DNA of 64,000 bases from CAZTQN01 sp964615765 (GCA_964615765.1 CAZTQN010000016.1:20945-84944), one strand, 5' to 3'; counted from the first letter of the stretch, positions 9,539 through 18,239 are shown. Numbers and translations: made by a program. The notes: a model not told the origin generated them from the letters alone.

Positions 9539-10261
9539 TCAGGCGAACTGGTGCGCGAGCGCCGTTGCTATGGAGTCCCACCCGGCGCGATCATTCGGAG
9601 TTTCCGAGAATCGCAGCGGCGGACGAACGCGCACCGTGATCCGCTTCGGACGAGGGAGCGACTGACCAGCACGCAGCGCTGCGAACGCCCCTTCGAGACG
9701 GCACGGGACGATCGGGACGCTCGTGCCGGCCACCAGCATGCCGACGCCCGGCTTGAAGGCGCTGAGCGTGCCGGTGCGCGAACGGGTTCCCTCTGGAAAG
9801 AGAATGTACCCGCACGGGTCTTCGACCAGACGCCGGCGGAGTTCATCCAACGAGTGGCGCCCGCGCCCCATCCGGTGCATCGGCAGCGCGTTGAGCGCGA
9901 TCGACGCGAGCATCGCGCCCGCCAGGCGCTCAAAGAACACGTCCGCGGCTGCGATTGGGAACGTTCGGGAGCGGAGCGAGCTGTTCAGGATCGACGCCAG
10001 GACAAGAGCGTCCAGGTGGCTCGTGTGGTTGGCGATCAGCACAAACGGTGCCGACTTGGGCAGATGCTCCGTGCCCTCGACCGTCAAGCGGTGATACGTG
10101 CGCAGGTACACGCCGACGCACCACCAGCACGCCCGACAAGCGGCGAGCGACACAAGGCCCTGCTCTCTGGCGACGCTGCGGGCGCGTTGCCCTGGCGAGA
10201 GTCCATGGTCGCGAGCAGGTTTCAGGGTCCAGTTGTCCATCGTTCCCCACGTGCCGATCAC
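9539..10261 (-). CDS. PlsC-like 1-acyl-glycerol-3-phosphate acyltransferase
   Basis: A 240-aa lysophospholipid acyltransferase of the PlsC/LPLAT family. The catalytic motif NHTSHLD (HX4D) and the glycerophosphate-binding motif FPEGTRSRTG are both intact, and a later VPIVP block completes the family signature. It would acylate a lysophosphatidate-like acceptor at the inner membrane. The GTG start at 10261 overlaps the TGA of the CdsA-like gene by 4 bp (GTGA), indicating translational coupling; an alternative ATG lies seven codons in. It is the last of three coupled lipid genes, in the same order as E. coli ynbA-ynbB-ynbC, whose substrate is unknown. It may therefore act on a dedicated lipid and not in bulk phospholipid synthesis. 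Confidence 0.88.
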   Translation of the reverse strand: MIGTWGTMDNWTLKPARDHGLSPGQRARSVAREQGLVSLAACRACWWCVGVYLRTYHRLTVEGTEHLPKSAPFVLIANHTSHLDALVLASILNSSLRSRTFPIAAADVFFERLAGAMLASIALNALPMHRMGRGRHSLDELRRRLVEDPCGYILFPEGTRSRTGTLSAFKPGVGMLVAGTSVPIVPCRLEGAFAALRAGQSLPRPKRITVRVRPPLRFSETPNDRAGWDSIATALAHQFA

Positions 10262-11265
10262 CAGCCGCCCGTGAGCACCCGGGTCGGCTGGTCCAGTCCG
10301 ACGCCGAGAAAGTACCCGATGTAGTGAAACAGCGCCGGTGCCGCGAGCAGCATGCTGTTGCAGCGATCAAGCACGCCGCCATGCCCGGGGATGATCACGC
10401 CCATGTCCTTGATACCGATGTCGCGTTTAACGCTCGAGATCGTGAGGTCCCCGAGAATCCCGGCGCAGCTCAGCAACAGCCCCATCGCCACCAAGTGGAG
10501 GTGCGATTGCAACGGTGTGCCCGCGAACGCTGCTCGCCCAAGAACCCATACCAACGCCGTGGTCAGCACGATCGCGCCGATCGCTCCAGAAAGCGTTTTG
10601 CCGGGGCTGGTGAGCGGGGCGAGCTTGCGCCCGCCGACGCTCTTGCCGACGCAGAACGCGAACACGTCGTTGAACGAAACGGAGATGATGATCAGGAGCA
10701 GGATCGATCGATACCGCTGGTCGTTGGCGAGATACATCGCGTGCCCAAGGCATGTTGCGAACATCAGCACGCCGAGCGCCGCGAGCCCGACGCGCTGGAT
10801 GTATCCCTTGGGCGTGTCGCGAACCACCGCGACCGTCGCGAGCAGCACCAGCGCGAGCGAAGGTATCGCGACAAACAACCCGTACCAGTGATCGAACGCG
10901 GCGAAGCCCGTCGCGAGGATGGCGGCGGCGACGACGCCGGACTCGGCCCGATTCCGGAACAGGCCGGTTGCACGCGCGTACTCCCGATAGCACAAGAGCG
11001 CGACGGCAACGCCCATGATGATCGTGGCGCCGCGCCCGGCGAGAATCGGGCCGATCACCAGAATGCCGATCACGACCCACGCCCCGGCCCGGCGCAGTAT
11101 CTCACTCAGGAGTGTCGGCGAGATGGCGCCGGCGCGATTGAGGATGTACGCAACCACGGGCGCGGCGAGGAACGCGCCCGCGACCACGCTCAGCATCAGA
11201 AGCACGCCGGGCCCGTCGAGCGCGTTCGCGGGGTTCCAGATGTGCGAGACGGCTCGGGAGATCAC
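10258..11265 (-). CDS. CdsA-like phosphatidate cytidylyltransferase (YnbB-like)
   Basis: A 335-aa integral membrane protein with about eight hydrophobic segments. It belongs to the CTP:phosphatidate cytidylyltransferase family, which makes CDP-diacylglycerol. The C-terminal signature is present as SSVKRDIGIKD followed by PGHGGVLDRCNS. In housekeeping CdsA the last acidic residue is Asp (DRxD); here it is Asn, which is notable because that aspartate helps bind metal. The GTG start at 11265 overlaps the upstream stop by 4 bp, and its own stop overlaps the acyltransferase start by 4 bp. Context and sequence place it in a YnbB-like side branch, probably making a CDP-lipid for the phosphatidyltransferase encoded just upstream. 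A housekeeping cdsA may exist elsewhere, but I cannot see it in this window. Confidence 0.87.
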   Translation of the reverse strand: MISRAVSHIWNPANALDGPGVLLMLSVVAGAFLAAPVVAYILNRAGAISPTLLSEILRRAGAWVVIGILVIGPILAGRGATIIMGVAVALLCYREYARATGLFRNRAESGVVAAAILATGFAAFDHWYGLFVAIPSLALVLLATVAVVRDTPKGYIQRVGLAALGVLMFATCLGHAMYLANDQRYRSILLLIIISVSFNDVFAFCVGKSVGGRKLAPLTSPGKTLSGAIGAIVLTTALVWVLGRAAFAGTPLQSHLHLVAMGLLLSCAGILGDLTISSVKRDIGIKDMGVIIPGHGGVLDRCNSMLLAAPALFHYIGYFLGVGLDQPTRVLTGGW

Positions 11266-11981
11266 CGCGTGTCTCCCGGAGAAAGCGGGGCGGATCGAAT
11301 GGCTCTGACGCCGCGCGCAAGTCGGCGAGCAATGGTAAAAGCCGACCCCGCGATGATGATCCAGAGCCCGGCGGCAATCAGTTGGTCCTCCCAAAACCGG
11401 TGAACCACAGCGCTCGCCAAACAGGCCGCCGTGACGATCGCCATGCGATGCGGCTTGGCCATCGGCCCGCAGTAATCCTGTGGCGCGCCCGCAACGACAA
11501 GGGCCGCCCGCACGTACGCGGTCGCCACGGCGAGCAGAGCGGCAAGCCAACCGAGCGTCGGAAGCGTCCCCGCGATCCCCGCGGCGTAGCCAAGCCCGAT
11601 GAGCGTCGCGGCGTCGGAGACCCGATCCGGAAGTTCGTTGAACAACTCCCCGATGCCTCCCAGCTTCCGTGGCGGTCGGCCGGCCGCCTGGTCGAGCGAT
11701 CTCCGTTCGATGGCCACCATCCCGTCGAGCATGTTGCAGACCAACCGCATCTGCGCAAGTGCCGCGGCGACGACGAACAGCGCGTCGCGATTGAGCGCGG
11801 CCGTGCCGGCGAGCGCGAGCACACCGCCCGCGCCGACCCCGCACACCATGCCCATGACACTGATCGCATCTGGCGAAACGCCGCGTCGGGCCATCCACGC
11901 AGAGACCCGCACGGACACGCGCCATGCCCGAGCACCGATCGGCCGTCGCTCGATGGAGAGGCTTTGGGAGTCGATGGTCAT
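11262..11981 (-). CDS. CDP-alcohol phosphatidyltransferase (YnbA-like, Asn-substituted motif)
   Basis: A 239-aa membrane protein of the CDP-alcohol phosphatidyltransferase family, which joins a CDP-linked lipid to an alcohol. The classic metal site is DxxDGxxAR...GxxxDxxxD. Here it reads NMLDGMVA and, after a Lys/Arg-rich linker, GELFNELPDRVSD, so two of the four metal-binding aspartates are Asn. E. coli YnbA, as I remember it, shows the same NxLDGM and LNExxDxxSD pattern, which supports a YnbA-like subfamily assignment over an inactive enzyme. It is the first gene of the three-gene coupled lipid operon. The ATG at 11981 has only a weak GGAA upstream; a longer reading to 12128 lacks recognisable sequence. 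The alcohol acceptor is unknown. Confidence 0.83.
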   Translation of the reverse strand: MTIDSQSLSIERRPIGARAWRVSVRVSAWMARRGVSPDAISVMGMVCGVGAGGVLALAGTAALNRDALFVVAAALAQMRLVCNMLDGMVAIERRSLDQAAGRPPRKLGGIGELFNELPDRVSDAATLIGLGYAAGIAGTLPTLGWLAALLAVATAYVRAALVVAGAPQDYCGPMAKPHRMAIVTAACLASAVVHRFWEDQLIAAGLWIIIAGSAFTIARRLARGVRAIRSAPLSPGDTR

Positions 11982-12270
11982 CGTTCTGACGTTCCAGAAC
12001 TGCTCAGCGAGCCGAGCGTGTTGAACAAGCCGTCGTCGAAGGCCAAGCGCTCCCTCGATGAGTGCCCGCTGATTCGGGGGAAGAGTGTCGTCATACGTCG
12101 ATCCAGCACCAAGCGCTCCTCCGGGCATCCTTCGTAAAAGCGGACAGCCCTATTGTATTCCTAACAAAAAGACTTTGCGAAGTTGGCCCCCCCAGTATGG
12201 GCTACAGGCGTACCATTGTTTACCCTTTCGGTGGCCGGTGTGTCATCGTCATTTGTGTGGAGAGAGAGCT
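11982..12270. promoter_or_regulatory. Divergent upstream region of the lipid operon and the choice-of-anchor A gene
   Basis: About 290 bp between divergent genes. It includes a patch unusually AT-rich for this genome (TATTGTATTCCTAACAAAAA near 12151-12170) and a run of seven C at about 12187. Such a patch is a likely promoter site for the rightward gene, but I cannot define -35/-10 boxes with confidence. GGAG at about 12259 is the ribosome site for the gene at 12271. Confidence 0.35.
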
Positions 12271-13152
12271 ATGTTCAATCGAGCGCTTGTGGTGGCGGCT
12301 GCGGTGGTCGGTGCGCCTGTGGTTGCCGGGGCATCGATCCTGTCCGACTGGAACCTCGTTGTCCGGACCAACCTGAACTCGTCGTCGGAAGTCGACGGGT
12401 CGGCGATCGTCGGCGGGAACCTCTCCAGCGCGAACAACTACGCCGTGCAGGGTGTGACGGCCCCCGGGAACGTGGGGCTCGCGGTCGGTGGCACCGTCAT
12501 CGGCGGGCCCATCAGCGTCAACAACGGCGGCAACTTCCGCTTCGCGGGCACGGTGTCGGCGATCGTGAATACCAACGGCGGCGGGAACGCCGCGTTCGAC
12601 GCCACCATCCCTGCTCAGGTGACGTCGATTTTCAGCCAGGTCAACACCATCTCGACATACCTGGCGGGCCTGACGGCCAACGGCACGCTCGACGGGGCCG
12701 GCAACATGAACGCCGCCCCGGCGCTCATCAGCGGGCAGCGCGTCGCGGTCTACAGCATCACCCCGGCCCAGTGGAGCAGCCTCGGGCAGATGAATCTGAA
12801 CTTCGGCACGGCCGACTCGGTGATCATCAACGTCCTGACCGCCGGGAATATCTCGTTCGTGGCCCCGCCGAATCTCCTGGGCGGGTTCAATCAGGCCAAC
12901 TCCTCGCGCATCTTGTGGAATGTGCCCAACGCGACGGGGATCACGGTCAACAACACGTTCAACGGGGCGTTGATCGCGCCGAGCGCCAACCTGAACCTGA
13001 TCGGCGGGGCGATCAACGGGACGGTGGTGGTGAACTCGATGACGCAAGACGCGGAAGTGCGGCGGTCGACGTACACCGGGTTTGTGCCGACGCCGGGAAC
13101 GGCCGCCGGTCTGCTGGTGGGCGGCATCGTCGCCCTCCGCCGCCGTCGTTGA
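12271..13152 (+). CDS. Choice-of-anchor A family secreted protein with PEP-CTERM-like tail
   Basis: A 293-aa secreted protein. It has a signal peptide (MFNRALVVAAAVVGAPVVAG) and then a domain beginning ILSDWNLVVRTNL with VDGSAIVGGNL, the mark of the choice-of-anchor A beta-helix/adhesin-like domain. The C-terminus is a sorting tail: PTPGTAAGLLVGGIVAL followed by four Arg. This is the planctomycete variant of PEP-CTERM (short motif, hydrophobic helix, basic end), which would be recognised and cut by an exosortase; no exosortase gene lies in this window. The role is presumably extracellular matrix or adhesion. The ATG has GGAGAGAGAG upstream. A strong hairpin terminator follows about 30 bp after the stop. 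Confidence 0.85.
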   Translation: MFNRALVVAAAVVGAPVVAGASILSDWNLVVRTNLNSSSEVDGSAIVGGNLSSANNYAVQGVTAPGNVGLAVGGTVIGGPISVNNGGNFRFAGTVSAIVNTNGGGNAAFDATIPAQVTSIFSQVNTISTYLAGLTANGTLDGAGNMNAAPALISGQRVAVYSITPAQWSSLGQMNLNFGTADSVIINVLTAGNISFVAPPNLLGGFNQANSSRILWNVPNATGITVNNTFNGALIAPSANLNLIGGAINGTVVVNSMTQDAEVRRSTYTGFVPTPGTAAGLLVGGIVALRRRR

Positions 13153-13180
13153 ATCGCCAGCCAACCAATCCAGAAGCCCG

Positions 13181-13219
13181 CGACGCCCGGCCCCGAGTGT
13201 GCCGGGCGTCGGTGCTTTT
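13181..13219 (+). terminator. Rho-independent-type terminator
   Basis: An 11-bp perfect GC-rich stem (CGACGCCCGGC pairing with GCCGGGCGTCG) around a 9-nt loop is followed within three bases by TTTT. It lies ~30 bp after the choice-of-anchor A gene and separates it from dnaN. The T-run is short, but the stem is very stable. Confidence 0.75.
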
Positions 13220-13413
13220 GGCGGTGCGGGCTGAGGCCGACTGGGGCTTTCCCCTAAAGAGCCGGGAATGGGGGGGTAGGGGGGATAGGCGGTCAGCTTG
13301 CGCGGCTGGTACACTGTGGACCCAACATGTTGTGTTGGCGATGCTCGGACCGAGATTCGCGCGCCGGGTGTGTCTTCCCGGAGCGCGGTGCGGTAGGCGA
13401 GCGGAGGTGACGA

Positions 13414-14634
13414 ATGAAGGTGATCTGCGATCGCGGCGCCCTGATGGAAGCCGTGAACCTTGTGGCGGCGGTTGTGCCGACGCGGACGCCGACACCGGCG
13501 TTGTCGTGCGTGAAGCTGACGGCGCGCAAGGTGGGCGGGTCGAGCGAGCTGGTGCTGGCGGGGACGGACGCGGAGACCTCGCTGCACGTGACGGTCTCGC
13601 ACGTAGACGTGCAGCAGCCGGGGCAGGTGGCGGTGCCGGCGGACAAACTGCGCCAGATCGTGTCGGCGGAGGACAACGAGCCGACGCTGACGCTGGAGGT
13701 CGACGGAGACCAGTGCCTGATCCGCGGGACGAACGCGTTCTTCAAGGTGTTCGCGTATCCGGCGCAGGACTTTCCGCCGTTGCCGGACTTCGCCGCGGCG
13801 ATCACGGGCTCGGGCGCCGACGCCGCCAAGAGCGTGTTCGCCCAGCCGGCGGGCGCGCTGATGGAACTCGTGCAGCGCACGGTGTTCGCCACGGCCCGCG
13901 AGACTTCTCGCTACGCGATCAACGGCGTGCTGCTCAAGCGCGACGGGAAGCGGCTGGAGATGGTCGCGACCGACGGGCGGCGGCTAGCGCTCAGCCGGGC
14001 CCCGGTCGGCGGCGGGGGCAAGGGCGACAAGGGCGAGAGCGTGCAGTGCATCGTGCCGACCAAGGCGCTGAGCGTGCTGCAGAAACTGGCCCGCGACCCG
14101 GAAGAGGTGGTGCGGATCGCGATCGCCGACGCGCGGATCTTCTTCGCGTTCGACATCCCGACGCCCGCGGGCGGGAAGGACCCGGACAAGGGCGCGGGCT
14201 CGGCCCGCGCGGTGCTGAGCAGCGCGCTGGTGGAGGGCTCGTTCCCGCCGTATGAGGACGTGATCCCGAAGGATCAGGACATCAAGATCGTCGCGGACCG
14301 GGACCTGTTGTCGTCGGCGGTGCGCAAGGCGAGCGTGCTGACCAACGAGGAAAGCCGCGGCGTGAAGATGTCGTTCAGCGACGCGGACAAGCGGCTGACG
14401 CTGTCGAGCCGCGCGCCGGAGATGGGCGAGAGCGAGATCCGCGTCGACCTGTCGAGCTACGACGGGAAGAGCATCGAGATCTCGTTCAACCCGACGTTCA
14501 TCACCGACGTGCTGCGCGTGGTGAGCGAGCAGCAGGTGATCGTGGAACTGAAGGCCTCGAACAAGCCGGGGCTGATCCGGTCGTCGACCAACGACTTCGT
14601 GTACGTGGTGATGCCGGTGAACCTGCCGCAGTGA
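13414..14634 (+). CDS. dnaN: DNA polymerase III subunit beta (sliding clamp)
   Basis: A 406-aa beta clamp, the ring that tethers the replicative polymerase to DNA. The start MKVICDRGALMEAVNLVAAVVP, the central LPDF-containing linker, TSRYAINGVLLKRDGKRLEMVATDGRRLA and the terminal YVVMPVNLP are all family hallmarks. It is ~40 residues longer than the E. coli protein. Two Gly/Lys-rich insertions (VGGGGKGDKGES and PAGGKDPDKGAGS) account for most of the excess and probably sit in surface loops. A strong ribosome site (GGAGGTGACG) precedes the ATG. dnaA, recF and gyrB are not adjacent; the clamp gene stands alone between a secreted-protein gene and a convergent membrane-protein gene. Confidence 0.96.
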   Translation: MKVICDRGALMEAVNLVAAVVPTRTPTPALSCVKLTARKVGGSSELVLAGTDAETSLHVTVSHVDVQQPGQVAVPADKLRQIVSAEDNEPTLTLEVDGDQCLIRGTNAFFKVFAYPAQDFPPLPDFAAAITGSGADAAKSVFAQPAGALMELVQRTVFATARETSRYAINGVLLKRDGKRLEMVATDGRRLALSRAPVGGGGKGDKGESVQCIVPTKALSVLQKLARDPEEVVRIAIADARIFFAFDIPTPAGGKDPDKGAGSARAVLSSALVEGSFPPYEDVIPKDQDIKIVADRDLLSSAVRKASVLTNEESRGVKMSFSDADKRLTLSSRAPEMGESEIRVDLSSYDGKSIEISFNPTFITDVLRVVSEQQVIVELKASNKPGLIRSSTNDFVYVVMPVNLPQ

Positions 14635-14689
14635 GGGGCGGGAAGGGGATAGAGGCCGGAGGTCAGGGGCGAGGCAGATGCGGCGCGGG

Positions 14690-14756
14690 CCCACGCGGAG
14701 CGTGGGGGTACGCGAACGGAGCGTGCGGGTTACCCAAACGGAGCGTGCGGGCTTAG
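14690..14756 (+). repeat. Degenerate tandem copy of the palindromic CGGAGCGTG element
   Basis: The site starts with the palindrome CCCACGCGGAGCGTGGG and then holds three head-to-tail units beginning CGGAGCGTG at 14696, 14717 and 14739 (periods 21 and 22 bp). The middle unit ends in TTACCCAAA. The same core is inserted in frame in leuS and cysS. Here it lies in the convergent gap after dnaN and just reaches the end of the gene on the other strand. Confidence 0.85.
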
Positions 14757-15196
14757 CGGGCCGGGGTGGCGCGGCGGTCAACGCTGTGCCGATGGGCCGG
14801 CGTGCGGCGCGGGTCGGCGCGGTGTTCGACGATCATGACGAGCGCCGGCGTACCGGCAGTCGCGGGCGATGGGGCGGTGGTCGACGGGGCGATGTTGTCG
14901 GCTTCGGAGATGTCGGCGTGCGCGGCCGCGGCGGCGGAATCGCCGGCTTCGGTCGGGCGGCGCGACATGGCAAAGCCGTGCGCGACCGACTGGGCCCGGG
15001 CCTCGGAGCCGAAGGCCCAGAGCGTGATCCAGGGGAGGACGAACAGGGCGAGCATGGCGATGAGTTCAGCCGTGTGCAGGCGGACGATGGCGTCGGGCGT
15101 GCCGAGCTTGAAGACCAGGAGCATGCCGCAGGCCAGCGAGAGCGCGGCGACCAGCGCGATGAGCGCGCGACGGGCACGGATCACATAGGCGGCCAC
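14753..15196 (-). CDS. Small two-helix membrane protein of unknown function
   Basis: A 147-aa protein that I do not recognise. It has two clear hydrophobic segments (ALIALVAALSLACGMLLVF and LIAMLALFVLPWITLWAF), then a polar, Ala/Thr/Pro-rich tail that is probably disordered. The resemblance of the first half to DUF1634-type membrane proteins is suggestive only. The GTG at 15196 is preceded by GAGGAG five bases upstream, which decides the start. The last few codons overlap the CGGAGCGTG repeat unit, which may have extended or rewritten its C-terminus. Confidence 0.65.
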   Translation of the reverse strand: MAAYVIRARRALIALVAALSLACGMLLVFKLGTPDAIVRLHTAELIAMLALFVLPWITLWAFGSEARAQSVAHGFAMSRRPTEAGDSAAAAAHADISEADNIAPSTTAPSPATAGTPALVMIVEHRADPRRTPAHRHSVDRRATPAR

Positions 15197-15549
15197 TGCA
15201 TCTCCTCAAGCCCGGCAAAGAACCTGCCCGGCGCAGGCGCCCCGGAGAAGCCGGGGCAATGAACGACGCGGGATTCGCGGCGCCGGCGGGGTCAATCATG
15301 GAGACGCCGGTCGGACGAGGAGAGTAGATCGTCCGGAACTTCCGTTCAAGATGAGCATCTCATGCCGATAGAACGGGCCGAGTGGACGCAGACACGGACA
15401 AGGCCCGGAGCGGGATCGACGCGCGCCCAGTGGGGGAGGGGAGGGCCCTTGATGGGTCAGGCGGCATCAGGCCGTCGGGTTGGGTGCGCGCGGGGTGGGT
15501 GGGCGGGCGAGTGGTGCGGGCGGCGCGGGCGCGGTATTGTCCGCCTCGC

Positions 15550-18078
15550 GTGAAGACGACCAGAGCAGGAGCACGGTGTGTGGACGGGGCGGCGGCCGCG
15601 TTGGTGGCAGCCGCGCTGACCGGGTGGCTGGCGTGCGGCCCCGGGATCGCCGCGGCGCAGCCCTTGGAACCACCGCCGCCGGGCGAGCGGGCCCCGGTCC
15701 CGCCCAACGCGGACGTGAAGCCAGCGCCCTCGCCGGCGACGGACGCGGCGATGGCGTCGCTGGCCGATCGCCCGATCCGCGAGATCCGCATCACCGGTTT
15801 GAACCGCACGGAGCGGCAACTGGTGACCAACCAGATCCGCTCGCGCGTCAGCACGCCCTTGAACCCGGAGACGGTGCGGGCCGACGTGCAGCGTCTGAAC
15901 CGGCTCGGGCGGTTCAAGGCGATCAACGCGAGCGTGCAGGCGTTCGATGACGGGAGCGTGCTGCTCAGTTACGAGTTTGTCGAGACGCCGATCATCGAGG
16001 ACGTGCAGGCCGTCGGCAACCGGCAACTGACGGATACGGAGCTCGCGCCCGCGATCGGGCTGCTCAAGGGCACGCCGGTGGACGAGTTCCAGCTCGGCGC
16101 GGCTCGGGCGGCGATCGAGAAGTTGTACCGCGACCGCGGGTATTACCAGGCCACCGTCACGATCGACCAGAAGGAACTCGACTCCACGGGCATCGTGCTG
16201 TTCCGCATCAGCGAGGGCGAGCGCGTCCGCGTGACGGACATCCGCTACGAGGGTGCGGCGTCGTTCACGCCGGGGCAGCTCGAGAGCGCCATCAAGACGC
16301 GCGAGGCGGGGCTGTTCGAGTCCGGCCCGGTGGATCAGGAGCAGCTCGACCGCGACGTCGCGTCGCTGGTGGAGTTCTACCGCGACCGCGGGCACCTAGA
16401 CGTTCGCGCCGACCGGCAGGTCACCTTCAGCCCCAACGGGCGCGAGGCGATCGTCACGTTCGTCATCGAAGAAGGCCCGGTGTACACGCTCAAGAAGCTG
16501 CGGGCGGAACTGGCGGACGACATCGGAAGACCGTCCGGGCGGCCGCCCGCGGTGTTCAGCGTCGAGCAGTTGTCGGGCTTGATGGAGATCAAGGCGGGGG
16601 ACGTGTACAGCGTGGACAAGGTGCGGCGGTCGCTGGACTCGGTCCGCAACGCGTACGCGCAGATGGGGTATGTCGACGCGGGCGTGGCCCGGGCCGAGCT
16701 GCGCGATACCGACAAGCCGGAGGTCGAACTGCTGCTGCTCATCCGCGAGGGCGAGCGGTACACGACCGGGTTGATCTCGATGCGCGGCAACGAGCTGACG
16801 CAGCAGAAGGTCATCCGGCGCGAGCTGGAGAATCGTCCCGAGCGCCCGCTGGATACATCGTCCGAGCGGCGCGGCGAGCGCGTCATCTCCAACGCCGAAC
16901 TGCGCCTGGAAGAGACGCGCCTGTTCGAGCCCTCCTCGCCCAAGGTCACCGTTCAGCCGGAAGACCCGCAGAACCCCGGCGTGCGCGACGTGCTGGTCGA
17001 GGTGAAGGAGACCAACACCGGCTCGATCGGGCTGGGCGCGGGGATCTCGTCGGACGGCGGGGTGATCGGGCAGATCAGCCTGCAGCAGCGGAACTTCGAC
17101 CTGTTCGACACGCCGGACTCGGTGGGCGAGTTTCTCTCCGGGCGCGCGTTCCGCGGGGCCGGGCAGAGCTTCAACCTGACCCTCGCGCCCGGGACCGAAG
17201 TGCAGACGTACTCGATCGGGCTGTCTGACCCAGCGCTGTTCGACACGGACTACACGGGGGCCGTGCAGGGCTTCTATCGCCGGCGCGAGTTCGACGAGTA
17301 TCGCGAGGACCGCCTGTCGGGCCGCTTCAGCCTGGGTCGCCGCTTCGGCGAACGCTGGACGGGCTCGCTCAACTTCCGCTACGACAACATCAAGATCGAG
17401 GACATCGAGGCCTCGGCGCCGGTCGACCTGTTCGAGGTGTCCGGCACGAACGACCTCACGGGTCTTGGCTTTGAACTGGCCCGCACCACCGTCGACTCGC
17501 GCTTCCGTCCGACGCGCGGCAGCCGCCTCGAGTTCGGCGTCGAACGCGTCGGGGTCGCCGGCGGCGACTTCAACTTCACGCGCCTGAGCGCCTCGCACAC
17601 GGTCTTCTTCACCGTGTATCAGGACTTCCTCGACTACAAGACCGTCCTCTCGCTCAAGACCAGCGCCGCGTACATCCCCGAGGGCAAGAGCGAAGCGCCG
17701 ATCTTCGAACGCCTGTACCTCGGCGGGCAGTCGTTCCGCGGGTTCCGCTTCCGCACCATCAGCCCCAAGGGCATCCGCAACGACAACGGCGAGATCGGCG
17801 ACGACCCGCGCGGCGGGACGTTCTCGTTCTTCTTCGGGCCCGAACTCACCTACCCGCTGTACCAGGACGTCATCGCGCTCGCCGCGTTCATCGATACCGG
17901 CACCGTCACCGATCGCGCCGGCTTCGCCGATTACCGCGTCTCGGGCGGCTTCGGGCTCCGCCTGTTCGTCGAGGCCCTCGGCCCCGTGCCGCTGAGCTTC
18001 GACTTCGGGTTCCCGATCGTGAAGGAAGAAGGCGACCGCGAACGCGTGTTCAGCTTCTCGCTCGACTTGCCTTTCTAA
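15550..18078 (+). CDS. bamA: Outer membrane protein assembly factor BamA
   Basis: An ~842-aa Omp85-family protein that inserts beta-barrel proteins into the outer membrane. After a signal peptide ending near AAAQP, a Pro-rich linker leads to a series of POTRA domains (IREIRITGLNRTERQLV, IIEDVQAVGNRQLTD, VTDIRYEGAASFTPGQL, TGLISMRGNELTQQKVI). The C-terminal barrel contains LGGQSFRGFR, the (V/I)RGF-type loop motif that contacts POTRA/barrel residues, and ends FSFSLDLPF with the terminal Phe required for barrel recognition. The GTG at 15550 is chosen because it directly precedes the signal sequence; an ATG at 15382 would give an arginine-rich 56-residue extension. The gene is monocistronic here, without skp or lpx neighbours, but is direct evidence for an outer membrane. 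Confidence 0.93.
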   Translation: MKTTRAGARCVDGAAAALVAAALTGWLACGPGIAAAQPLEPPPPGERAPVPPNADVKPAPSPATDAAMASLADRPIREIRITGLNRTERQLVTNQIRSRVSTPLNPETVRADVQRLNRLGRFKAINASVQAFDDGSVLLSYEFVETPIIEDVQAVGNRQLTDTELAPAIGLLKGTPVDEFQLGAARAAIEKLYRDRGYYQATVTIDQKELDSTGIVLFRISEGERVRVTDIRYEGAASFTPGQLESAIKTREAGLFESGPVDQEQLDRDVASLVEFYRDRGHLDVRADRQVTFSPNGREAIVTFVIEEGPVYTLKKLRAELADDIGRPSGRPPAVFSVEQLSGLMEIKAGDVYSVDKVRRSLDSVRNAYAQMGYVDAGVARAELRDTDKPEVELLLLIREGERYTTGLISMRGNELTQQKVIRRELENRPERPLDTSSERRGERVISNAELRLEETRLFEPSSPKVTVQPEDPQNPGVRDVLVEVKETNTGSIGLGAGISSDGGVIGQISLQQRNFDLFDTPDSVGEFLSGRAFRGAGQSFNLTLAPGTEVQTYSIGLSDPALFDTDYTGAVQGFYRRREFDEYREDRLSGRFSLGRRFGERWTGSLNFRYDNIKIEDIEASAPVDLFEVSGTNDLTGLGFELARTTVDSRFRPTRGSRLEFGVERVGVAGGDFNFTRLSASHTVFFTVYQDFLDYKTVLSLKTSAAYIPEGKSEAPIFERLYLGGQSFRGFRFRTISPKGIRNDNGEIGDDPRGGTFSFFFGPELTYPLYQDVIALAAFIDTGTVTDRAGFADYRVSGGFGLRLFVEALGPVPLSFDFGFPIVKEEGDRERVFSFSLDLPF

Positions 18079-18178
18079 GGCAGGTGAACTCAGAGGGCTC
18101 GGAGGTGGGGGAGGGGACTCGGAGGGGGACGGGGGGAGGGGGCGGGTGGGCGACCGAGACGTCTGGGCGCGCGAGCGG

Positions 18179-18210
18179 CTTGGCGGTTTGCCAAGTGTCT
18201 TCCTTCGCGG
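18179..18210 (+). terminator. Possible bamA terminator hairpin
   Basis: CTTGGC and GCCAAG form a 6-bp stem around GGTTT and are followed by a pyrimidine/T-rich stretch (TGTCTTCCTT). It is ~100 bp past the bamA stop. The stem is short, so this is tentative. Confidence 0.4.
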
Positions 18211-18221
18211 TTTTTCCCATT

Positions 18222-18239
18222 ACTCAGAGCTCTCTGAGT
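18222..18239. other. Inverted repeat in the convergent gap bamA / DUF167
   Basis: ACTCAGAG and CTCTGAGT face each other across CT (8-bp arms). The arms lie between convergent genes just after the DUF167 stop. No T-run follows on either strand, so it may be a weak bidirectional terminator or nothing functional. Confidence 0.35.

Noticed and set aside
6504..9665. A 1053-codon open frame antisense to clpB
   Set aside because: The protein is rich in Asp/Arg/Leu/His without any domain and mirrors the clpB codons; a GC-rich third-position shadow.
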